Source: Georgfuchsia sp049276455 (GTDB taxonomy: Bacteria > Pseudomonadota > Gammaproteobacteria > Burkholderiales > Rhodocyclaceae). From it: DNA of 64,000 bases. The stretch is taken from contig JBASWL010000271.1 of NCBI GenBank assembly GCA_049276455.1, positions 4,106 through 68,105 of the forward strand, written 5' to 3'. Below are positions 52,662-61,167 of the stretch, one piece after another (the first letter of the stretch is position 1; every line of letters starts with the position of its first letter). Made by a program: the position numbers and the translations under genes. Under the pieces are notes generated by a model. It saw only the letters and a program-made list of their open reading frames with translations. It was not told the origin of the DNA and made no database searches.

Positions 52662-53060
52662 TCAGGTAGTTGCCGCTTCCAAATTCTTGAAAACCTTGGT
52701 CAGCTTCTCATCCAGGGTTCCAGCGGTAAAGGGTTTGACTACATAGCCACTGGCGCCGGCCTGGGCTGCAAGGATAATGTTTTCCTTCTTGGCCTCCGCA
52801 GTGACCATCAGCACCGGGATATGTTTCAGGGCATCATCGGCGCGGATTGACTGGAGCAGCGTCAAACCGTCCATATTGGGCATGTTCCAGTCGGAGATCA
52901 CAAATCCGAAGCTTTGATTTTTCAGCTTCTGCAGGGCAATGACGCCATCCTCGGCTTCATCGACATTAACGTAGCCGAGTTCCTTGAGCAGGCTTCGAAC
53001 AATACGCCGCATGGTTGAGAAATCATCCACGACAAGAAACTTGATATTTTTGTCAGACAT
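52662..53060 (-). CDS. cheY: Chemotaxis response regulator CheY
   Basis: A 132-aa single receiver domain. All key residues are visible: FLVVDDFSTMRR (acidic pair), SDWNMPNMDG (phospho-Asp), MVTAEA (Thr) and VVKPF (Lys). It binds FliM to reverse or pause the motor. The ATG at 53060 follows TTGGAG. A FliA-type promoter lies just upstream, so cheYZ can be expressed separately from motAB. Confidence 0.97.
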   Translation of the reverse strand: MSDKNIKFLVVDDFSTMRRIVRSLLKELGYVNVDEAEDGVIALQKLKNQSFGFVISDWNMPNMDGLTLLQSIRADDALKHIPVLMVTAEAKKENIILAAQAGASGYVVKPFTAGTLDEKLTKVFKNLEAATT

Positions 53061-53099
53061 CGTGAACTCCAAGGTTGCTGCGTCGTATAGGCAATAGAT

Positions 53100-53126
53100 A
53101 TAACGGCACTTGCCGGGAAAAGTTTA
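53100..53126 (-). promoter_or_regulatory. FliA (sigma-28) promoter of cheYZ
   Basis: On the minus strand: TAAA (53126-53123), 15 bases, GCCGTTAT (53107-53100), a 6 of 8 match to the -10 at ideal spacing. The -10 is the same as that before the HD-GYP gene. It lies 39 bases upstream of the cheY start. Confidence 0.8.
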
Positions 53127-53153
53127 GTCCTATGGAAAATTTTTGGCGAAATC

Positions 53154-54665
53154 TCATCTTTTGAATGATGCTCGCCCAGCATGGTCAGCGTTCGTCCGTT
53201 TCTCCGCAGCCATTACAACATTCCTGAACTGTGTGAATATTTCTTCATCCCCGCATGCATGGGGTGATAAGCAGTCCGCGTAAATCAGGCTCCGGCACTG
53301 CCCGGAGTCGTTGAGCAGAGGCAGCGCCATATATTGTTCTGCCGGGTTTCGGCCACAGGCTTCCACCGGCAGTAGTTGGGCCAGCATCGCGCGCAACTGT
53401 GTAATTTCCGTCGCATTACGCATCTGCCTTAACAGCCCATCCAATCCTGGGTTATCCGGCGCCGAAAAATGAAGTTCCCGCAGGCTTCCTGCAATCCTCC
53501 CGCCCACGATATATCTTGGAACAAGCAGAGTGCCACCATCATCCACATCGAGAAACAGCACCCGTTCAAAGCCCAGTGCGGTGTGAATTCCGTTCATGGC
53601 ACAGGCGATCGTATCGATTGCGCCTATATTCCGCACTTTGGTGTACGCATGGTTGCACGTCGCCGCAAGCCCTGCGGCCACGGGGCTGGACAAATAATGC
53701 AAGGTTTGCTGCAATAGTTCAGGGTCGAAGCCGTACTGGGCACCTGACAGGCGATTGGAGTAATGGCGAAAAAACAAGGGGGCCGGCGGCAGCCACGTGG
53801 CAACATCACTCGCAGCCTGGCATTGCTGGTCTGTGATTGCGGCCAGCTCTACCCAATAAATGTTTCTTTTCACTTCATGGCCGGGCAGCCCTAACAAATT
53901 TTCGATTTCGGCGAGATCGTCAGGAAGCTCCTCATCCCACCAGCCGTGCGCGGAATGGCGTGCAAACGCAACAGCCAGCAAAGCATTCCGTACACGTGGC
54001 CGGTGCACCTGATGCTCGTCCATCAGTGACTGCAACAAACCCGGCAGCTGCCATTCCCGGCACAGTGCCAATTGCAATTCAGACAATTTCACACCCAGTA
54101 CCTCCTGTTGCACTGCTGCGCTGCGTAGCATGGGAACGGATTTCGTTCTGTCCGCGATTTCAATCGCCAACCTGGGTTCAAAAAACCAGATCAGCAACTC
54201 TGCCATGTCATGCAGCAAGGCGGCAATCGCGATTTCATCGGATTCAATGTCGGAACGCAGCGCAGCCCAGTTTCTCGCCTGCAACGCCGCATGTTGCGCC
54301 CTCGTCGTCACCCCCATGAATCCGCGCAACACCACAGGATTTTCGTCAAGCAGATCCTCGACTATGGGTAGATTCTGAAACTTGCGAAAAAAAGGCGACA
54401 CCCCCATCATCATGATTCCATGTTCAATGGTGGTGATTTCAGCGATCTTGCGATTCGGACTCAGCGACTGCAAGGTGCGCAAAACGGACAGTGTCAGCAT
54501 TGGGTCGCGCAAAATGACGTTGGAAATATCCCGCGCCACAATCTCATCCTCACGACGCATAAGTTCAAGCAAGGCTTCAACCGAACGGCGGAGCACGGGA
54601 ATCCGCGCCTCGCCAAGTCTCACAACCCAGCCATCCAGGTGAATCGGTGTGCTGATATTCAACAT
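53154..54665 (-). CDS. HDOD-domain signalling protein with GAF-like C-terminus
   Basis: A 503-aa cytoplasmic protein. The HDOD domain spans about residues 25-220 (RRSVEALLELMRREDEIVAR; VILRDPMLTLSVLRTLQSL; AIAALLHDMAELLIWF). The C-terminal 170 residues look like a GAF domain (IACAMNGIHTALGFERVLFL; QYMALPLLNDSGQCRSLIYA). HDOD proteins are non-catalytic relatives of HD hydrolases with regulatory roles. The start overlaps the methyltransferase stop by 7 bases, so the two are probably co-translated. Confidence 0.88.
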   Translation of the reverse strand: MLNISTPIHLDGWVVRLGEARIPVLRRSVEALLELMRREDEIVARDISNVILRDPMLTLSVLRTLQSLSPNRKIAEITTIEHGIMMMGVSPFFRKFQNLPIVEDLLDENPVVLRGFMGVTTRAQHAALQARNWAALRSDIESDEIAIAALLHDMAELLIWFFEPRLAIEIADRTKSVPMLRSAAVQQEVLGVKLSELQLALCREWQLPGLLQSLMDEHQVHRPRVRNALLAVAFARHSAHGWWDEELPDDLAEIENLLGLPGHEVKRNIYWVELAAITDQQCQAASDVATWLPPAPLFFRHYSNRLSGAQYGFDPELLQQTLHYLSSPVAAGLAATCNHAYTKVRNIGAIDTIACAMNGIHTALGFERVLFLDVDDGGTLLVPRYIVGGRIAGSLRELHFSAPDNPGLDGLLRQMRNATEITQLRAMLAQLLPVEACGRNPAEQYMALPLLNDSGQCRSLIYADCLSPHACGDEEIFTQFRNVVMAAEKRTNADHAGRASFKR

Positions 54666-55474
54666 TGACTTACACGCCACAAGTAAACATTCGTTCCGGA
54701 ACTGAGGCTGATAGTCTGCGTCGGTGTTACGCCTGGTATCGGGAAGCTGTTGCTGATCAACAGGCTGCCGGGACGCATCTCGCGCCTGACCTTGGTCCAC
54801 AGGCCAGGCATGACGGCTGGTGAGAGATAGACATACACGACGTCATAAACGCCCAGATCCACTCTCCACAAATCGCCCCAACTCACTTCGTAGCCGGCCA
54901 GCCGTCCCCGTATCCAACTCATTGCGAACGGCAGGATCGCGCCCTCGATCCCGTGATATTCGCCGTCTTTACGCCGTTGCGCCAAGGCGCTGAGCACGCC
55001 ACCGAAACCACAGCCGAGATCGATGCAGCGGAATCCGGATTGCGCTGGCAGCAGATTTGTCAGTGATTCAACCACTGCTCTTCTGGATAGATGTGTCGGC
55101 ACCTGGGTTCGGTATGTCGCCCCATGCACCAGGAACAGGAGGATAAATCCGGCCAGGAATAGCCATGGAGGCCAGCTCATGAATAACGTCATCACCAGCC
55201 CAGGCAGGAACACCATATGGATCGCCAGCCACCAACGCGCCATGGAAAAATGGTAAGCCAGCATGGTTGCCAATGCGGCCTGAATTATTGCCCAGACGAC
55301 CAGCGGCAATGCCGGTAAAAGCAGAATGGACCAGACGAGTGACAGGCCAATGATGCTGGCGCCAGCCAGCAATTGAACGAAGAGCGCCCTGATGGCAGGC
55401 TGCGGCGGCAGATCCAACCCTCTGCCGCTCAATCCACCATCCAGTCTGTCAGTGTTGATCGTCGCTGATGTCAT
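54659..55474 (-). CDS. Membrane-anchored class I SAM-dependent methyltransferase
   Basis: A 271-aa protein with about four hydrophobic segments in the first 115 residues (LLAGASIIGLSLVWSILLLP; WLAIHMVFLPGLVMTLFMSW) and a C-terminal methyltransferase domain with motif I CIDLGCGFGGVLSALAQ near residue 150 and a GIEGAILPFAMSWIRGR motif II region. The substrate is unknown. It starts within the last 26 bases of motB and overlaps the HDOD gene at its end, so it belongs to the motility operon. It is not a standard motility protein. Confidence 0.85.
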   Translation of the reverse strand: MTSATINTDRLDGGLSGRGLDLPPQPAIRALFVQLLAGASIIGLSLVWSILLLPALPLVVWAIIQAALATMLAYHFSMARWWLAIHMVFLPGLVMTLFMSWPPWLFLAGFILLFLVHGATYRTQVPTHLSRRAVVESLTNLLPAQSGFRCIDLGCGFGGVLSALAQRRKDGEYHGIEGAILPFAMSWIRGRLAGYEVSWGDLWRVDLGVYDVVYVYLSPAVMPGLWTKVRREMRPGSLLISNSFPIPGVTPTQTISLSSGTNVYLWRVSQC

Positions 55475-56363
55475 TGGTGCTACCCACTTCGAATTCGCCA
55501 GCCTGCTTGTTGAGCGAGTCCTCGGTCTGCTTGTTCATGACGACAATGCTGATGCGGCGATTCATGGGATTCAGCGGATCAGTTTTGTCAAACAACACTG
55601 CAGATGACAATCCGACCACGCGCATGATCTTGCCATCACCCATGCCGCCTTTAATCAGCTCACGACGGCTGGCGTTGGCGCGGTCGGCGGACAGTTCCCA
55701 GTTGCTATAGCCCTTCGTGCCGCCCTGGTAGGGAGTCGCGTCGGTATGTCCCGACAGCGCAATCCTGTTCGGGACATCGTTCAGCATCTTGCCGATCTCA
55801 TGCAGAATCTCGCGGGTATAAGGCTGCAGGCTAGAGCTTCCCATTGTGAACATGGGACGATTCTTCTCATCGACGATCTGGATGCGCAGGCCTTCTCTGG
55901 TAATGTCCAGCAGCAACTGATTCTTGAACTGGCGCAGCATGGCGCTGGCATCAATGGCGGCTTCCATGCGTGCCTTCAACGCTTTCAGGCGGGCCGTTTC
56001 GATATGCTGCAATTCGGCCTCGGCCGCCTTGAGATTGACGGTTCTCCTTTTGGAATCCACTTCGCCCTGATTGATCTGGCCTTCGCGGCGGGTCAGATCC
56101 TTGCCGCCGCCATGAATGATGCTTGAGCTGTCACCGCTTCCTGAACCACCTGCCAGCCCAACCTGTAACGGATTCTTGAAATATTCGGCGATGCCTTCCA
56201 GCTGCCCTCTGGTGGTGGAACCCAACAACCACATCAGCAGGAAAAACGCCATCATTGCCGTCACAAAATCGGCATAGGCAATTTTCCATGCGCCGCCATG
56301 ACGGTCATTTTCCTTGCGCCGGCTACGGCGAATGACGATCGGGCGTTGCGCGATCTCAGCCAT
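55449..56363 (-). CDS. motB: Flagellar stator protein MotB
   Basis: A 304-aa stator subunit. The single membrane segment carries the proton-binding Asp in WKIAYADFVTAMMAFFLLMW. The plug and periplasmic linker follow, then an OmpA-like peptidoglycan-binding domain (NRIALSGHTDATPYQGG; YSNWELSADRANASRRELI; MNRRISIVVMNK). The Asp favours proton over sodium use. The start follows GGAGTCGGAC; an in-frame GTG lies four codons upstream. Confidence 0.97.
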   Translation of the reverse strand: MAEIAQRPIVIRRSRRKENDRHGGAWKIAYADFVTAMMAFFLLMWLLGSTTRGQLEGIAEYFKNPLQVGLAGGSGSGDSSSIIHGGGKDLTRREGQINQGEVDSKRRTVNLKAAEAELQHIETARLKALKARMEAAIDASAMLRQFKNQLLLDITREGLRIQIVDEKNRPMFTMGSSSLQPYTREILHEIGKMLNDVPNRIALSGHTDATPYQGGTKGYSNWELSADRANASRRELIKGGMGDGKIMRVVGLSSAVLFDKTDPLNPMNRRISIVVMNKQTEDSLNKQAGEFEVGSTNDISDDQH

Positions 56364-56380
56364 GTCCGACTCCACAATGG

Positions 56381-57241
56381 CTAGCGATTTTTGCTTTTCT
56401 TGACATGATCTTCCAACTCATTGAATGAAGGACGTTCGGTCGAAAACAGCACTTTGCGGCCAAATTCGACCGCCAGCGCCGGCGCATAGCCGTTGAGACT
56501 GGCAAGGATGGTGACCTTGATGCACTGGATCAGCTTGCTCGACTCCTGCAGTTTTTGTTCAAGCACACTGGCAAGCGGCCCGACAAAACCATACGCCAAC
56601 AGAATGCCAAGAAAGGTACCGACCAGAGCATGCGCAATGAGTATCCCCAATTCGGCAGGCGGCAGCCCTACCGACTCCATGGTATGGACAACGCCCATCA
56701 CCGCCGCAACAATGCCAAAAGCCGGCAGCGCATCGCCCAGCTTTGAAATTATCTGCACCGGCACGAGGCCCTCGTCATGATGGGTCTCGATCTCGTTGTC
56801 CATCAGGTTTTCAATCTCGAAGGCGTTGAGATTTCCACCCACCATCAGCCGCAGATAATCGGTGAGGAACTCGATGGCGTGGTGATCGCCGAGTATCTTC
56901 GGGTACTTGGCGAAGATTGGGCTTTGGTCGGGAAAATCCACGTCGGTCTCAATGGACATCAACCCTTCCTTGCGTACCTTGGCCAAGACTTCATATAACA
57001 AGGACATTAGCTCCATGTACAAGGCCTTGTTGTACCGGGAACCTTTGAAAAGGCTGGGGAGGGACTTTAAGGTGGCCTTGATGGCCTTGGGTGTATTTCC
57101 GACGGCGAAAGATCCGACTGCAGCGCCCCCAATGATCAGGAGCTCAAGGGGCTGCAACAGGACAGCCACATGCCCACCGGAGAGCATGAATCCACCAATG
57201 ACCGACGCGGCAACTACAAAGTATCCAATAATTATCAGCAT
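56381..57241 (-). CDS. motA: Flagellar stator protein MotA
   Basis: A 286-aa protein with four membrane segments and a large cytoplasmic loop. The C-terminal membrane pair and pore region are typical (LGDALPAFGIVAAVMGVVHT; GTFLGILLAYGFVGPLASVL). The N-terminus MLIIIGYFVVAASVIGGFML matches E. coli-type MotA. It follows flhC with a 53-base gap containing the small hairpin TCGGGC-GAAA-GCCCGA (57252-57267). Confidence 0.97.
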   Translation of the reverse strand: MLIIIGYFVVAASVIGGFMLSGGHVAVLLQPLELLIIGGAAVGSFAVGNTPKAIKATLKSLPSLFKGSRYNKALYMELMSLLYEVLAKVRKEGLMSIETDVDFPDQSPIFAKYPKILGDHHAIEFLTDYLRLMVGGNLNAFEIENLMDNEIETHHDEGLVPVQIISKLGDALPAFGIVAAVMGVVHTMESVGLPPAELGILIAHALVGTFLGILLAYGFVGPLASVLEQKLQESSKLIQCIKVTILASLNGYAPALAVEFGRKVLFSTERPSFNELEDHVKKSKNR

Positions 57242-57294
57242 GGTTCCAGATTCGGGCGAAAGCCCGATCGCGAGGCCTATGCTGAATTACGGAT

Positions 57295-57894
57295 TTAGCT
57301 TTCGATACTTGAGAGCCTTAAAGAATCATTTTCAATTGCGGCGCTACTGGCTGCCGTTCTGGCGCTCTCGGCAAATTCAAGATTGCGGCTTCTCCCAGCA
57401 CGTGATGGAGGATTGCACAAGCCGCACACATAACGGTCATACAGCTCCATGGCATGAACCACAAAGTGGCCCTTGCATCTGGTGCAGGGTGCGGTCTGAA
57501 GCAGTTTGGAGTCGAAGTAGCGTAACAGCATCCAGGTTCGGGTCAGGCTGAGCATCGGCTCTTGGCCCTGGCTTTCAAAATGTTCAAGATAAAGCCGGTA
57601 TGCCTTGATCAAGGATTCGATGCCGCGCACCTTGGTGTTGATGGTCAGATATCGGTGAATGTCTATAAACAGTGAAGCATGGATATTCGGCTGCCAGGTG
57701 ACAAACCAATCGGTGGAAAAAGGCAGCATGCCCTTGGGCGGCGAGACTCCTTTCAATTCCTTGTAAAGCCTGATCAGGCGTTCGCGGCTCAGAGTCGTTT
57801 CCGCTTCAAGTACCTGCAGGCGCGCTCCCAGGTTGATCAACTCAGTCGCCAGCCGAATCTGCCTGCCTTCAGTTACCACGCTCTTTTTCATCAT
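57295..57894 (-). CDS. flhC: Flagellar master regulator subunit FlhC
   Basis: A 199-aa DNA-binding partner of FlhD. Four Cys in APCTRCKGHF and YVCGLCNPP form the zinc site of FlhC. The remainder (ATELINLGARLQVLEAETTL; RLYKELKGVSPPKGMLPFST) is a clear match. FlhD4C2 activates the second-tier flagellar operons. It follows flhD with a 20-base gap. Length is normal. Confidence 0.97.
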   Translation of the reverse strand: MMKKSVVTEGRQIRLATELINLGARLQVLEAETTLSRERLIRLYKELKGVSPPKGMLPFSTDWFVTWQPNIHASLFIDIHRYLTINTKVRGIESLIKAYRLYLEHFESQGQEPMLSLTRTWMLLRYFDSKLLQTAPCTRCKGHFVVHAMELYDRYVCGLCNPPSRAGRSRNLEFAESARTAASSAAIENDSLRLSSIES

Positions 57895-57914
57895 GCCACC
57901 TCCACATAACCTGC

Positions 57915-58232
57915 TCAGTTCATCCGTGCTGCGGGCTTGTCGGTCATCAGAATGGCCGCATGGGAGTTGTTCGTCGCCGGAATCCTGCCATGACCAGCCA
58001 TCAGTTCGAATATGGCGCGATCATTGCAACGGAAACGGCATAGCAAAACACTGGAGGAAGCCATTTTGGCGATTTGCGCCGGGGTCAGCACCTCCATGAT
58101 TCCTGCAACTTCCTCGCCTATACCGAGCCGGTACATTGCGCTGTCGCGATCCTTGCGCAACATCTGTTGCGCAAGCATGAGATAGGTGAGGTTTGCTTCC
58201 CGGATTTCACCAGTCAATTCAGTCGAATTCAT
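57915..58232 (-). CDS. flhD: Flagellar master regulator subunit FlhD
   Basis: A 105-aa helical protein: REANLTYLMLAQQMLRKDRD and MEVLTPAQIAKMASSSVLLC are typical. The conserved Cys used in the FlhD dimer disulfide is the one in SSVLLCRF. The ribosome binding site is TAGGGGGTAACA. flhDC leads the minus-strand run of motAB, methyltransferase, HDOD and cheYZ. Confidence 0.97.
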   Translation of the reverse strand: MNSTELTGEIREANLTYLMLAQQMLRKDRDSAMYRLGIGEEVAGIMEVLTPAQIAKMASSSVLLCRFRCNDRAIFELMAGHGRIPATNNSHAAILMTDKPAARMN

Positions 58233-58730
58233 TGTTACCCCCTAAAGTTTTCCCGCGACGTGACGTAAACTTGAATTGCTACGTTGGAGTAGATACTTTC
58301 ACGGCATCACATGTGTCGCAATTCAGCGACAGTCCCGATGTTGCGTAGGAAGTTGTCTGCACGCTTGCAGGAACTTTTCCTACAAAAAAAGCGGACACGT
58401 TTGATTGGACAGGATTTCAGCGGAGATAAGCAAAGCCTTGCCGGATAAAATAATCCACCGCGTGACAGCCCGTCTTGCGTGGATAATCCTGGCTTCTCCA
58501 GACATTGGAATGACCTCGGGAAAGACAGAAGGCCAGCGCTTTTAACCAGGCAGAACCATTCAGGATCGGCTTGGCTTTCCTGCTCGGAATCCGAGCCTGT
58601 ACAGTGACTCGAATTTCACCCGCCGAAAACACCAACTGCCAAAGAATTAACTGTTGGCATGTGTAAAAAAGCGCAAAATATCCACACTTGGCATACAAAA
58701 AATGATGGAAAAGTAGATTTGTAGCCACAA
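58233..58730. promoter_or_regulatory. flhDC regulatory region, divergent from a kinase-like gene
   Basis: A 498-base intergenic region. An interrupted 39-base dyad lies at 58345-58383. A minus-strand ORF of 103 codons (58417-58728) is open but has no recognisable domain and no clear ribosome binding site; I treat it as unproven. I could not place the flhD promoter with confidence. Confidence 0.5.
58345..58383. repeat. Interrupted dyad upstream of flhD
   Basis: GTAGGAA pairs with TTCCTAC, GTT with AAC, and CTGCA with TGCAG around loop CGCT, giving 7, 3 and 5 base pairs with small bulges. A run of seven A follows on the plus strand. It lies 113-151 bases upstream of the flhD start and could be a regulator site or RNA hairpin. 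Confidence 0.6.
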
Positions 58731-60104
58731 ATGGAAAATCCGGTGCCTATTCACTCACTGACGTTGATGCAGCCGCTATCGCTAATCCTGTTGTTGATTG
58801 GAGTCGGACTCGCTTTTTCCCATATTCGTCTGTCGGGCTGGGTTCTGGGCTGGATTCTTCTCAGCGGTGCGCTTCTGCTGGAAGGATTCCGCTTCATACT
58901 GAGCAATATTGCCGAACACGGCTTCGTGGATCCCGCCATCTACACCGTGGCCAACGACTGGATGGGGTTGGGATTCTCGCTGCTGATCGTCGCCGCGATG
59001 TACATGATGCGGGAGGTATTTGCCCGGCACAGGCTGGCCGCCGAAAGCCTGCGCGCAATCAGTACCGCTGCCAATGATGCAATTATCATTATGGACAGCG
59101 CGGGAACCATCACCAGCTGGAATCAGGCGGCGCAGCGGATTTTCGGCCATGAGCAGCAGGAAGCGCAAGGAAGGAAGCTGCGCGACCTGATCGTCCCGGA
59201 ACACAACCGCATTGATTTCGACAACATTTTCAATCTTCTCGGCAGCGACGCCCGGAAATCAATGAGTGGCACACCCGCCGAGCTCGCGGGGTTGCGAAAG
59301 AACGGGACGCGTCTCGTCACGGAATACTCCATATCCCGCATAAATATAGGCGGCAAATGGCACGCGATCTACATCGTCAGGGACATCACCGCTCGAAAGC
59401 AGGCCGAAGTAGAAAGCCGCGCGAGGACGACAGCCCTGGAGATCCTCTCCGCCAAGATGCTGAGCGGCGATGAGTTGGAAAAGAAGAAACTCGCGTACGG
59501 TTTGCATGAAGGTCTGGCCCAAACACTTGCATCGGTAAAAATGCTCATCGAGCGCAAACTTACGCAATTCGCACCGGGCAATGGACGCGATCGCCGCGTC
59601 TACGACAATGCCCTGGCATCCACCGTTCCGCTACTGCAAAGTGCGATTAATGATGTTCAGACCATCGCAAGCGACTTGCGTCCCTCAATCCTGGACGAAC
59701 TCGGTTTGCTGCCGACAATCGACTGGTTCTGCCGCAAATTTAATAGCCTGTACCCGGCAATCGAGATCGCGCAGGAAATTTCAGTGCAGGAAAATGATAT
59801 GCCTGTGCCACTGAAAATCGCCATTTACCGTATCATCGAATCGGCTTTTACTGACATCGTTCGCTACGAGAATCCCGATCAGATCGAGCTTGCATTGCGG
59901 ATGCACAATGACGCCATCTCCCTGACAATCGCTGATACATCGCACGGTTCTCGCCGCGCGGCAGCCATGGAGCGCGATTCGGATTCAGATCTGCAAGTGC
60001 GCTTTGGCGAAGCGAAGGAACGCACGACCTTGTCCGGCGGCAGTTTCACGATAGCACGCAATGAGGCCGGCGGTGTCTCACTGCGCGCCAAGTGGGCCGC
60101 GTAG
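58731..60104 (+). CDS. Membrane PAS protein of the NarX kinase type with degenerate ATPase domain
   Basis: A 457-aa protein. The N-terminus has about three membrane segments (LSLILLLIGVGLAFSHIRLS; GWVLGWILLSGALLLEGFRF; WMGLGFSLLIVAAMYMMREV). A PAS domain follows (ISTAANDAIIIMDSAGTITS; NQAAQRIFGHEQQEA). A HisKA_3-type DHp is present, with the candidate His in KLAYGLHEGLAQTL. The ATPase domain is eroded: the N-box position in RIIESAFTDIVRY lacks Asn, and the G1 box reads ADTSHGS instead of DxGxG. It may have lost kinase activity and act as a regulator. It is divergent from flhDC. No response regulator is adjacent. Confidence 0.8.
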   Translation: MENPVPIHSLTLMQPLSLILLLIGVGLAFSHIRLSGWVLGWILLSGALLLEGFRFILSNIAEHGFVDPAIYTVANDWMGLGFSLLIVAAMYMMREVFARHRLAAESLRAISTAANDAIIIMDSAGTITSWNQAAQRIFGHEQQEAQGRKLRDLIVPEHNRIDFDNIFNLLGSDARKSMSGTPAELAGLRKNGTRLVTEYSISRINIGGKWHAIYIVRDITARKQAEVESRARTTALEILSAKMLSGDELEKKKLAYGLHEGLAQTLASVKMLIERKLTQFAPGNGRDRRVYDNALASTVPLLQSAINDVQTIASDLRPSILDELGLLPTIDWFCRKFNSLYPAIEIAQEISVQENDMPVPLKIAIYRIIESAFTDIVRYENPDQIELALRMHNDAISLTIADTSHGSRRAAAMERDSDSDLQVRFGEAKERTTLSGGSFTIARNEAGGVSLRAKWAA

Positions 60105-60237
60105 TTCATCAGACGCAAAATCCTTAATCGCCCCTACAGCGGGCATTGATGCGGACTTGTTGAACAACTTTATCGCCAGGCGCGAGATTCGATTTTATGG
60201 CGCGGCGAAAAACCGGAATTCCGCATTTACCTAAGTA

Positions 60238-61110
60238 TCATAGTTGCAAAGCGTCAGCCAGGGAGCTTACTTCCGCCGCGGACTCCTTGAGAATGCCCGA
60301 GAGTGTGTCTGCCCCCAGAATCACTTCAATCGAAGCTGCTGCCCCGTTTTGCGTTTCGTTGCCGTCTTTGCCGCATCGAATCGCAGGCTCATGGAACGGA
60401 GATGCGATGGAAGACATATCTTCCGCCAGCAACAGCGTGTCGCCCAAAGTATGGGGCGGCATGGAGAGAAAGCCTTGCCAATAAACTTCCAGAGCGGTCA
60501 TTGCCGCTTCGGGAATCGCCAGTGCACGCAATACTGTGCGGCCAAGTTCCACTTCCAATTCCAGCATGTCTGCTTCGTCCCAATCCGCCGCGTCGCCCTC
60601 CAGCAGGCCGGGGAAATCCGGTGCTCGCGAAAGAAGGTAGAAGCCGCCTACATCATGGATGATGCCGATGAAAAGAGCAGCCTCGGCGTCGACATGCGTG
60701 ACCCTGCGTGCGAGCACATGCGCCAATGCAGTGACTTGCGAAGTGTGTTCCCATAATTGGGCCGCCATACGCTGCTGAACCGGATTGCCGGTAGCGGCGG
60801 TGCCCATTTGGCGCACCAGCAAGGCAGTTGCAAGCGAGCGGACATTGCGAAATCCGAGCCGGGTAACGGCGCTCTGCACATCGGCGATTGCCCGCCCGGA
60901 ATTATTGAATGCGGTGGAGTTGGCCACCGCCACCACCCGCGCTGCCAGCACCGGTTCGGCCTGAATGAGTTTCGCCACGGCAGCCACCGGAACATCAGGA
61001 TCTTCGAGGGAAAGCCGGACGCGCAGGGTGACAGCGGCATGAGTCCGAAAATCGAGATCGCCCTGACCCGCCTCAATGACTAGCGTTTTCAGGATGTCGC
61101 GTTTGTCCAT
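60238..61110 (-). CDS. HDOD-domain signalling protein
   Basis: A 290-aa protein with a complete HDOD domain: PDVPVAAVAKLIQAEPVLAA, ARVVAVANSTAFNNSG, AVTRLGFRNVRSLATALLVR and GIIHDVGGFYLLSRAPDF. It lies 58 bases after cheD on the same strand and so may be co-expressed with cheRBD. It is separate from the larger HDOD protein at 53154. A role in regulating chemotaxis or c-di-GMP signalling is inferred from position. Confidence 0.88.
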   Translation of the reverse strand: MDKRDILKTLVIEAGQGDLDFRTHAAVTLRVRLSLEDPDVPVAAVAKLIQAEPVLAARVVAVANSTAFNNSGRAIADVQSAVTRLGFRNVRSLATALLVRQMGTAATGNPVQQRMAAQLWEHTSQVTALAHVLARRVTHVDAEAALFIGIIHDVGGFYLLSRAPDFPGLLEGDAADWDEADMLELEVELGRTVLRALAIPEAAMTALEVYWQGFLSMPPHTLGDTLLLAEDMSSIASPFHEPAIRCGKDGNETQNGAAASIEVILGADTLSGILKESAAEVSSLADALQL

Positions 61111-61167
61111 GCCCTACTCCTTTGCGCCTTCCGCTGCGTGGTTCAATCCAATTTCCATCCATACCGA

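Noticed and set aside
58417..58728. A 103-codon minus-strand ORF upstream of flhD
   Set aside because: No recognisable domain and no convincing ribosome binding site; it is in a regulatory region. Kept only as a note in the intergenic entry.
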